This document shows positions 11,501-23,500 of a stretch of 64,000 nucleotides of DNA, piece after piece; within the stretch, counting starts at the first letter, position 1; each line of letters starts with the position of its first letter. The translations under genes and the position numbers were made by a program. The DNA is taken from NCBI GenBank assembly GCA_022818135.1, contig JAFMSR010000007.1, positions 7,796,543-7,860,542 on the forward strand, written 5' to 3'. Under the pieces are notes generated by a model that was given only the letters and a program-made list of their open reading frames with translations, ran no database searches and was not told the DNA's origin. Source of the DNA: Saxidomus purpurata. Lineage: Eukaryota > Mollusca > Bivalvia > Venerida > Veneridae.

Positions 11501-14500
11501 TGGCAAGTGATTACCAAACTGTACATGCAAATTTTACAAGTTTATTGCCATGATTATGTGCAATTTGTGCGGTTGTACCGAAGGCTTATTTTCATTACAA
11601 TAGTACAATGTAGTTATTCATTCCCATTATGTGATGAAAAATCTATCCTGTGCCACCTGAATTTGAAAGCTTGACTATTTGTACCATGCCCACTTTACAA
11701 AGTTTATTCGCTATGTGATAAAGAATCTAACCTGTGCCACTTGAATCTGAAAGTTTGACTGGCAGTCCTTCAAATGTGACTGGTAGTGGTCAATGGCACT
11801 GTTGCGTTTATTTAAACCATTCGAACATTTATAGCAGTGCCAGTGACCTCCCTCAAATGTTTTACAGTACATATTCCTACCCAAAACTTCACAGAGATCG
11901 TAACAGCGTAGTATTTTCAAACCTGTAAAAGTAAATTTTATGGTAAATCATTCATGCAACAACTTTGACTAACACAGACAACAATAAGAGAAAATTTATG
12001 TTTTCTACTTGTTATTCAATGCAGGATGTACATGTACATTTAAGTTGAATTACTGATGTCTCTATGGATTGTAGAGGTTGGTTTAATACGTTAGTATTAA
12101 CAAATATTGACAAATAAAAAGCTCTTTTTTTGCCCCAGATGATATAACTACAATTGTAAGGCTTTGCCATCAGTATTGATCCAGCCAGATCAGACTGCAT
12201 GACCATACAATGCAGCTTCAGCCAAAACCAGACCTTCCTTTTTAATCACAGACATCCTGTGTAGTAACAGAGCACTTGTTGTAGCGGCCGTCCATATTAA
12301 TAACACTTCTTTCCTTATTCTTACAATGAAAAATTTAATGTAAAAACATTGGTTTTGTGCAGTGAAGCGCATTTGGCCAAAGACATGACTTTGTTGGGTA
12401 ACTTATGTGATGGAACCATAGCAGCACATCAGCAGTTGTGTATTCTGTTACCTGCTAAATCATTAATTGATTTGTATTAAAAAAAAAATCAAAAAAGTGT
12501 CACAATACTGGTCTTAGCTTGCAGGTCTTATATTCCTACTTCCATTTGTTTGATTCAAGCCAATGGTGAGAAGTTATACAACAGTCAACATGATGATCAA
12601 CAAGACCTATGTCTGTAAAAAAGTTGGATGCTACAGGATTTTCACTTAATGAATCCTGCATGCATTCAGTCTGAAAGACAAATGTATACCTCCAAATTCA
12701 ATTGCCTTTTGCACATGTTTGTTTGTGAAATGTTGTTTCAGGAGGTCAGTGTCGGTGTACGAGTCAGTTTGAGCGCACAGTGGACAGTGCATGTGCGGCT
12801 CTATAACAGGACAGTCTATTTCCAAACATGGTACAGGTGTGAAGTTAGCCTCTGTTCCCTTTATTCTTATACTTGGGTGTGTCTGAAACAAAATATTGTA
12901 ATCAACATAAGTCGGGCTGCTGTGGGCACTGGTAACACATTCTGCTCAAGATCTAAGGTTCAATCCCTACCACAGCCATGTAAGTTCTTAGGCAAGATAA
13001 AAAACTCCACATTGTGACTCTGCTGTAAAACTAACAAGAGCTGTCCATAAGACAGCACGCTCGACTATTGTGGGTGTTTGCTAATAAAACAAAACTTTTA
13101 TCAGTGTAATAGCAAAACAAAATTCTGCTAACTATTAAGTATAAACTAGGAAAGTTGAATCATAAAAAAAGTCAAAATCTATAACTAGATTTAATTTTTG
13201 GTAAATTAATTGTTTGATACAAAATTTACCCTGAACACTATTGCAAGGTTTGATATAACTACCATAAGTGGTTACTGTGATATGTGCATGATAGTACCTT
13301 GCATGCAAAACTTTACCAAATTTTCAAAGTCAAACAAGGGCCATAATTTGCACTAAATTTAAACAAGAGTTATCTGTCTTGACTGTGTGACATTAAAAAA
13401 GTTTCAAGTCAATATCATAAGTGGTTACTGAGATATGTGCATGATAGTACCTAGCAGGCAAAACTTTAACCAAATTTTCAAAGTCAAACAAGGGCCATAA
13501 TTAGTACTAAATTTATACAAGAGTTATCTGACTTGACTGTGTGACACCCCTAGAGACATTAACGAAGTTTCAAGTCAATATCACAAGTGGTTACTGAGAT
13601 ATGTGCATGATAGTACCTAGCAGGCAAAACTTTAACCAAATTTTCAAAGTCAAACAAGGGCCATAATTTGTACTAAATTTTTTCAAGAGTTATATGCCTT
13701 GATTGTATGACACCCCTAAAGACATGAACAAAGTTTCAAGTCAATATTATAAGTGGTTACTGAGATATGTGCATGATAGTACCTAGCAGGCAAAACTTTA
13801 ACCAAATTTTCAAAGTCAAACAAGGGCCATAATTTGTACTAAATTTTTTCAAGAGTTATCTGCCTTGATTGTATGACACCCCTAAAGACATGAACAAAGT
13901 TTCAAGTCAATATCATAAGTGGTTACTGAGATATGTGCATGATAGTACTTAGCAGGCAAAACTTTAACCAAAGAAGCAACGCCGACGCCGACACACAAGT
14001 GACTGTAATAGCTCTCCATATTCTCCAAATAGTCGAGCTAAAAATGAAGTAAAATCAATTTGTCATCATAGTCCTAAAGAACTAACAATATGTGTGCTAT
14101 TTAATGGACTCTGTTGCTTAAATAGTGTTGTAACTTTTTATATAGCTATAAAGTGTTTAAAATCTGGATACCAATATAGAGAGTATGAATATTGTACAGC
14201 ATTGTGATGCAGCTTTTAGCAACTGCATCTGCAATAAATGATGGCACAGAGAAACAATAATGTCATATTTTTAGCAGTTTTAGGTAACATTTGAAAATTT
14301 TACAGATTTAGGATCTTACTATACACCCATCCCTGCCCTGGCATACATCCATCATACCCCCATCCCTGCCCTTTCATTCCGGCATGTATGCCAAATCCAG
14401 TAAAGCACAAAAATCCAACATCTTTAAAACATTCCTTGTATCCTTAATGCGTTTATAATATGCTACAAACACTGTTGTGACTGATGCATTTCCACTTTAA

Positions 14501-17500
14501 ACCTACAAACTGAGGACTATTACCTGTAGATGTTGTGACTGATGTATTTCCACGTCAAACCTACAGACTGAGGACTATTAACTGTAGATGTTGTGACTGA
14601 TGTATTTCCACGTCAAACCTACAGACTGAGGACTATTACCTGTAGATGTTGTGACTGATGTATTTCCACTTCAAACCTACAAACTGAGGACTATTACCTG
14701 TAGATGTTGTGACTGATGTATTTCCACGTCAAACCTACAGACTGAGGACTATTACCTGTAGATGTTGTGACTGATGTATTTCCACTTCAAACCTACAAAC
14801 TGAGGACTATTACCTGTAGATGTTGTGACTGATGTATTTCCACTTCAAACCTACAAACTGAGGACTATTACCTGTAGATGTTGTGACTGATGTATTTCCA
14901 CGTCAAACCTACAGACTGAGGACTATTAACTGTAGATGTTGTGACTGATGTATTTCCACTTCAAACCTACAGACTGAGGACTATTACCTGTAGATGTTGT
15001 GACTGATGTATTTCCACTTCAAACCTACAGACTGAGGACTATTACCTGTAGATGTTGTGACTGATGTATTTCCACGTCAAACCTACAGACTGAGGACTAT
15101 TACCTGTAGATGTTGTGACTGATGTATTTCCACTTCAAACCTACAGACTGAGGACTATTACCTGTAGATGTTGTGACTGATGTATTTCCACTTCAAACCT
15201 ACAAACTGAGGACTATTACCTGTAGATGTTGTGACTGATGTATTTCCACGTCAAACCTACAGACTGAGGACTATTAACTGTAGATGTTGTGACTGATGTA
15301 TTTCCACTTCAAACCTACAAACTGAGGACTATTACCTGTAGATGTTGTGACTGATGTATTTCCACTTCAAACCTACAAACTGAGGACTATTACCTGTAGA
15401 TGTTGTGAGTGATGTATTTCCACTTCAAACCTACAAACTGAGGACAATTACCTGTAGATGTTGTGAGTGATGCATTTCCACGTCAAACCTACAAACTGAG
15501 GACTATTACCTGTAGATGTTTGGAAGCATTGCTAGCAGCATTTGCAAACACTATACACAAGTGTACAAGAAGTCGGAGAGAACTGGTTGTGAATTCTTTA
15601 TTTGCTATGGAAAACATGTTGTTAGGCAACTCTCCTGTGATTTCATAGTACAGGGACAGCAGCTCCTGGTCTTCCATATCCTCCAGTTTCTGACTTGCCC
15701 TCGGACGTGCGAGAAGTGCCGGCAGATCAGCTGTTGTCTTGAACTGCATTGCTAAATCCATCAAGTTTTTACCCTTCAAAGTGGCCCACTTTTTCAGTAG
15801 AGTTACACCTTTAGGTAGGACTACTGGTATAGGAACCTGTTTTAGATTGAAGATACATTATTATTACAAGGTCCATTTCAGATCATCTATTAAAAAGTAC
15901 AAAGTTAACTTAAGGATGTTGAAAATCTATTAAAGGTCCATTACAAAGACCAAATCAAATTTTCTTATAGATCTGGAATTGTAACGAGCATCTTCTCAGA
16001 AGGAAAATATGACATACTGCATCACATGTGATCATGTTGTCATGAAAATTTGAGTTTTAATAAAATATTTAATAAATTATATTTTGCATTTTCAAAAATG
16101 AAAGTAGGTTTTCTAGTTTTCAAATATCTTTGTAATTTTCCAGAAATTTCACAGAAAGAGGCTGTAAATAGGTTGTATAAGAATAAGCATGCATATTTTA
16201 ATTATAGTCGAAAGAATTTCACTTCTAATGATGTGCAAAGTATATTAATTTTCTGACTATTTACAACATGCAATAAAGGCAAAGTAGGACAAAAAAAACA
16301 CCCAGGTCAATCTAAGGAAATACAAAAACATTCACTCGTTTTACTGCAGCAGTATTTCAAACAGGGAAATTCTCCACAGATATTGTAAAGTTTTAGAAGC
16401 CAGTTTCAAACTGTATTTCCCTGTTAAAATTCCAGAAAATTCAATTTGGTCTTAGAAATGGACCTTTAAACATCCACACACAATATGAGCAAGATTAATA
16501 TATTAATAGTTAATAATCCCTTCCTTGTAAAGTCTCAACATCACTTCTAAATACTCATAATAAAATGATAACTTTATTGTCAGAATGATCTATTTACTCC
16601 AAAACAAAATTAACACATACCTCCTTTTCCTAATGATGTCCCTTTTTCATGAAAAAATATTTCTTACTTTTTGTGATACAAGAGGGCCAAGATGGCCCTA
16701 TATCGCTCACCTTGGTACAAGTCATCTTGCCTGGTGAAAGATCACTAGACAATGTTATATACCAAACAAGTGACCCCCCTGGGCAAGGTCAATTTTGACC
16801 CCAGGGGCATAATTTGAACAAACTTTGAAGAGGTTTACTAGCCAATGCTTCATGCCAAATATCTAAGCTCTAGGCCTTGTGGTTTCAAGAAGAATATTTA
16901 AAGTTTTTCCTATATAAGCCTATGCAAAACTAAGTGCCCACCCGGGCAAGATCAATTTGGATCCCAGGAGCATAATTTGAACAATCTACGTAGAGGTCTA
17001 CTAGACAATGCTACATGCCAAATATCTAAGCTCTAGGCCTTGTGGTTTCAGAGAAGAAGATTTTTAAAGTTTTTCCTATATAAAGCCTATGCTAAACTAA
17101 GTGAACACCCTTGCTGGGTCAATTTTGACCCGGGGGTTATAATTTGAACAATCTTAGCAGAGGTCCACTAGACAATGCTACATGCCAAATATCTAAGCTC
17201 TAGGCCTTGTGGTTTCAGAGAAGAAGATTTTTAAAGTTTTTCCTATATAAGCCAATGTAAAACTAAGTGACTCCTCCTACAGGGTCAATTTTGACCTGGG
17301 GGTAATAATTTGAACAATCTTAGCAGAGGTCCACTAGACAATGCTACATGTCAAATATCTAAGCTCTAGGCCTTGTGGTTTCAGTGAAGAAGATTTTTAA
17401 AGTTTTTCCTATATAAAGCCTATGCAAAACTAAGCGATCATCCGCGCGGGGTCAATTTTGACCCGGGGGGCATAATTTGAACACTCTTGGTAGAGGTCCA

Positions 17501-20500
17501 CTAGACAATGCTAAATGCCACATATCTAAGCTCTAGGCCTTGTGGTTTCAGAGAAGAAGATTTTTTAAGTTTTTCCTATTTGTTGCCATAGCAACCAGAG
17601 TTCTGCATGGAATGGAATTCTTTGAACAACTTTGATAGAGCTTCATGCGAGGAGCATCCCTGCAAAGTCTCATCAACATTAGCCCAGTGGTTTCAGAGGA
17701 GATGTCGTTTGAAGGAAATGGTGGACGGACGGATGGACGGAATGCGATCCTAAAAGCTCACTCTGGCACTTTGTGCCAGGTGAGCTAATAAATGTAAAAC
17801 ATACTGTGCAAATTTACAGCATGTTCTTTTGATTTAAAAGCACTGCTAGGAATGTTTTTTCCCACAGGAAATGACCAATTTTACTAGTAAGACAAGATTC
17901 TTGTTGATATTTACAAGTAATTTCACATCTGAAGACTTAGTGATCATGAAACTGTAAGTGTAAGAACATAATATATATATATATTTATTTGAGAATCATG
18001 TTCCTAAAAACGAATTTCATGGCTTAGGTCATGGAGGAGAACCAATGAAGGACTTTATTTGTGCAGGACCTATCAAACATGTGTTACCTGGTTCTTATTT
18101 GTGCTGGGAAAAGAAAAATGGATTTGATGGACGAGGTACAAACACACGACTAAATCAGCAAAATGCAAGGGTAAAGATTACCTAATGGTCTCGCACAACC
18201 TTTTTCCAATCTCTGTCTGAAAATCTGGAGGCAAAGGACCCTTGTTCGGTCTTGTAAAACAGGTTTATTCCATAGCAAACAAATTTCACCCTTTTTTGTA
18301 CACTTTTGCAGCACAAAATATCCATATATGTGCACAAATGTTTTTCTAAACAGGTCAAATACACTGTGTCAGAGTATAAAAATGTATTCTCTAGGAGAAA
18401 AAGATGCTATTTAAGTCTATTTTCTCTTTCTCTAATTAACCACCTTCACACTGTTTTGTGATTTCTCACAGTGTTCATTTATTTATGAACCTACAACGAT
18501 AATTACTTAAATATACTCACCTCATAGCACCTTGAAAATTGCTGAATTTTATAGATATTAAATATAGAAAACAGCTTACAGCTAAAGATTCTAGTCAACT
18601 TTGTTTTTCATGCTGTGCACTAACTTTGTCAGTTTCTGGCAGTAATAAGATTGCGGTAAAGTTTTTGTACAGATAATGTTTTTTACAGCACCAACATGGT
18701 CCTTTATGGTTCTCAACCATGAGAGCACAACCACCTTCCTATATATATATATGTTAACTGTTTACTTCAGTTACACACTTGAGCCCCTTATTACTCACTG
18801 GTTTTGGTTGTCATAATGTAGGCCTCTTACCTTTGGTATACGGGTACATCCTTTATCCACCACATGGACTATTTTCTTGTCTTTCTTCAGTATCTGTATG
18901 GGAGTATCTTCATGGTTGTGTGTGTCCATAACGTGAACAAACACCAATATGTATCGCTTTGTGTGTTCACTGAAATTTTCCTTCAGTTGCTTTGCCATCT
19001 TGCATCTGAACCATTTCTTAGGGTTCTCTGTATCAACTTCCATCTGAATAAAACACATCAGAAGAAACATTCCCCTTAACTCACATAATGTTAAATTTAC
19101 ATTTACTTTGTAAATACGTGCAAAGTTTGACAGCAAGACTGCAAATATTCATAACAATGTAATGCCAAAAACAGCCTTTGGACATCCTCTTTATGACTGA
19201 ATAACGTTTGCTGTTTGTTACAGTTAATTCTTCAAAATGATTTATCACTCTCTGTAAATACAAAGTCAATGTTAAACAATGTAAGTCACTATATGCTACT
19301 GCACAGAATATTCGTAATCAGTTGTTCCTAAAACACACTATTACCATGCCAGTGGAAAATTCAAATTGACCAATGACAAAATTTCAACGGTTTCTCAGGA
19401 AAAGATTTTCTACTTAAGAATTAATAAATGCATCCCTGTATTTTATCTAATATGCCTATATGGTATATTTCTATAGTCAATTCGAGTGCTTTAATATGAT
19501 CAAAGCACTCTGAAAGGCAACAAATCTATTCGGACCTGGAAATAGCACCTTGTGACTTTTCTAATTTACTCCCGTGAAGAAAAATAACGTATATAAATAG
19601 AAATAATATCTGTATAAATACATTAGTCGCATGAAATAGTTGGGATTAAGAACCTAAATATTATTTTTGGTTTTAAAATACCTTCACCATGTTTTCCTTT
19701 AAAAAGGCAAAGAAAATTCAGGATTAACTGTCACGCAGTGTTTTGATTCCGGTGACAAAACAATGAATGAAAATATTTCTTACTCCACAATGACATCATT
19801 ACCCAAAAAGTTAGACTTTTCAGTTAAGTAATACCATTTTAATCGATTTGTCTGCTTTGTTAGGTTCCTAAAATCCGACGTCTTCTGCAAAATGTCACGA
19901 TCAGATATTTTATATATTCTATGTGTTAGATGATAAAACTGAAATAATTTTTTATAATAATGCTATGTATGATATATTGACCGGTTGCCCGAATATAGGT
20001 TTAAATTCCAAAAGCCACTATTTTGACATTTTTATATACATTACCACTTTCTGAAAAAGGTCAGGTACTTATGAAAGTTTTATAAATTGGCTTTAAAATA
20101 ATGATAGTTGAGTATTTAATTCTTGAAAGTTACGTTCATTTCGGATTAATAAGCTTCTGTAACTCCGGTTTCACCCTATGAATTATTCTGCCAGGTACAT
20201 CATCTCAGGGGAATGCTTCAGTTTCGACAAAGCACTCCAAGCCAGAGATTAGTTCTTAAATAAAATACTGTCAGGAATTCGGATGCGTAATAATTAAATC
20301 ACAAGCAGCACCAGTGATTAAATTTTTGCATCAGAACAACTGGTTGTATTTTATTCCACGATAAAATACAGAGATGCATTTATAATTTCGATTCTAACTT
20401 GAAATTATCTTTGAAAAATACCAAGAACTATGTTCGACGCGTAGCAACATTCCATAGTTACTTACAAGCACGGAATGCAATTGGACGCATGCAAATTTTA

Positions 20501-23500
20501 TTCCCCACTTGGAAAAGCGTGATGTATTTTATCGTTAATTAATGTATAGCTTCTTTCCCTCTATATCTATATACGAAAAGTTGCAGATTGTGTTAGAATT
20601 TGATATAAATGGCAAAGAGCCAGACCCTTTGGAGGCATTTCCTGACGACAAATAAGAGACTCTCCAAATTATGAAATGGTTACAGAGATGACATATCAAG
20701 AAATTTGTGTACAGATGTAAAACTGACCATAGATGGTTGGAGGCCACAATAGACCATGAGCATAATGTTCAAGTGAGCAAAAAATTTCTTAATATTTATG
20801 ATAACTGACTGCTGTAACTTCTAAGGCAGTGATCCCTGATTCAACCTATTATATATTATGTGTTTCATCAATGCTTGTGTAGTGTCTACATTATGTATGT
20901 GTCGTCATTTACTTTTGCACTTGGCAAAGTGTTACATTCTTACTTATATTGAATCTGCCATGTGTACCGTTTCTCACAGTCTGAGGATTCATTTTTCTCT
21001 GTGTAAGTCTGGCAGTGTGTAAGTCTGGCAGTGTGTAGTCTGGCAGTGTGTAGTCTGGCAGTGTGTAAGTCTGGCAGTGTGTAGTCCTGCAGTGTGTAAG
21101 ACTGGCAGTGTGTAAGTCTGGCACTGTGTAGTCTGGCAGTGTGTAAGTCTGGCACTGTGTAGTCTGGCACTGTGTAGTCTGGCAGTGTGTAAGTCTTGCA
21201 CTGTGTAAGTCTGGCAGTGTGTAGTCTGGTAGTGTGTAAGTCTGGCACAGTGTAAGTCTGGCAGTGTGTAGTCCTGCAGTGTATAAGTCTGGCACAGTGT
21301 AAGTCTGGCAGTGTGTAGTCCTGCAGTGTGTAAGACTGGCAGTGTGTAAGTCTGGCAATGTGTAGTCTGGCAGTGTGTAGTCTGGCAGTGTGTAGGTCTG
21401 GCAGCGTGTAAGTCTGGCACAGTGTAAGTCTGGCAGTGTGTAAGTCTGGCACTGTGTAGTCTGGCAGTGTGCAAGTCTGGTAGTGTGTAAGTCTGACAGT
21501 GTGTAAGACTGGCAGTGTGTAAGTCTGGCAATGTGTAAGACTCACACTGTGTAAGTCTGGCAGTGTGTAAGTCTGGCACTGTGTATGTCTGGCAGTGTGT
21601 TAGTCTGGCAGTGAGTGTGTAAGTCTGGCACTTTGTAGTCTGGCAGTGTGTAAGTCTGGCACTGTGTATGTCTGGCAGTGTGTAAGTCTGGCAGTGAGTG
21701 TGTAAGTCTGGCACTGTGTAGTCTGGCAGTGTGTAAGTCTGGCACTGTGTTTGTCTGGCAGTGTGTAAGTCTGGCACTGTGTAAGTCTGGCACTGTGTAT
21801 GTCTGGCAGTGTGTAAGTCTGGCAGTGTTTAAGTCTGGCAGTGTGTAAGTTTGGCAGTGTGAAGTCTGGCACTGTGTAAGTCTGGCAGTTGGTGATTGCT
21901 ATGTTAAATGCAGTTTAGGGATTACTCTATGTATTTTATCTATAATATCTTACAGCGTACTCCGGAAACTTGATTATCTTTCTAATAGTGATTCTAGCTC
22001 GACAATTCAGCTTCTTTGAAGACCTGTTTCGTCTTTGTTTCTGTTTAACATCTGTCAGTTGTCGATTTTTCTCTGTAGTGGTTATTACTCTTTGGTTATC
22101 AGTTTCTTCAGTTACATCCTCACCTTCCTATAAACAACAAGTAAAGTCATTCTTTTTTGATGTATCTAATTAACCTACAGTTCCAGTTCTGAAAAGAACA
22201 GAACATACAGAGTGACATCCTACATTAATTCACTCTTATGTCTGAATCCTGAAGATTATGTTATATTACAGTTAGTGTCTCCAATTCACTTTTCTGTAAA
22301 CCAATCAATTCTTGCGCAAATTATTATTCACATTTTGCCTGTATCTGACTAATTGAAGATAGTCTATTAATTAATTTGCAATCATAACAATGTAAAACTG
22401 AATGTGAAGTTTCAATTCTAATGAAAATATTGAAAACTTGCTCCCAAGGATTATAGCAAAATAAATTGTCTATGAAAACAAGTTTGTTCACAGAAAATTG
22501 TACATGTAATTATTATCACTGTATTTATGATAGTATTCTGTGTATACCTGGTTTATTTTTTAGTACAAATCAGCTTGTATTTTTTTATTTCTCTTAAAGC
22601 GGACTCAAGATCATATTGAATTTCAGCGCTTTCAAGAAAAAGTAACTGAGTCTTTACAAAGAGTTGGTTTTGTAAAGCATCTTTTGGCTCACTGACTAAT
22701 GAAGTTGGCTTTCATAATTTATTTTTACAGTCCACACTAAAAAAAGAACAAATAATGAATAACCTCAGCAGACACCTTTATCTCGGGAGGTGGTTTTGCC
22801 CGGCTTTTCCTTCGTGGCCCGAACACGCAAACCCGGACTTCTGAACCACAAGCAATAAATGGTATACCATCAAAGTAACCCTCTGATCCTGAATTGACAT
22901 CACCACCATAACTATACTCCCATTGTATTTTGTGGGTTTCTAGTGATGACACATCTGTAACAGTTGATAATAACTTAATAACAATCTCTGATCAAATACA
23001 TCAAAACTGAGGAAAATCAAATGTTCTAGAGTAATATCAAGTTAAAACTTTATAATCTTAAAATATGTGACATACTTTTTCCACCAAGATATAATTTTTC
23101 TGACAGATTTTTTTAACTCAATCACAGTGACTTTCTTACCAAGTTAAAAATACATTTGGACTTAAGTTATAGCCCACTCTAATGGTTCAAAAGTACACCA
23201 TGAAGACTTTATGTTAATGATTATTCATTTTTTACTTAAAAGACCAAACTTTATTATGACTGACATGACATTGTGTTGACAACATTCTCCTTGTATTACT
23301 ACTTTTTTACCCCACAGCAAATCAACATGTACAGACTGTTACAGATTCAAATATTATTTCAATAATCTTTGAATTTTTTGTTTCTTCTTTGCCAATTTGA
23401 AATGTTCACCAACTCGAAGAGTAAGCCTAAAAATTTCAGTAGGACTATAATAATAATAATAATAATGATAATAAATTCTTTATTTTGAGAAGGTAACATC

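Noticed and set aside
12628..13017. 129-codon plus-strand frame
   Set aside because: It overlaps the antisense of the zinc-finger exon 6 and a repeat boundary; no recognisable protein.
13033..14040. Candidate CRISPR-like array of regularly spaced repeats
   Set aside because: The whole 166-bp unit is repeated without unique spacers, and the genome is eukaryotic; it is a tandem core of a dispersed repeat.
20909..21872. Several long minus-strand open frames (up to 262 codons) with a repeated 'LPDLHTARLTHCQTY' pattern
   Set aside because: All frames are open because the underlying 15/16-bp minisatellite lacks stops; unit length variation shifts frames freely and there is no splice or start context.
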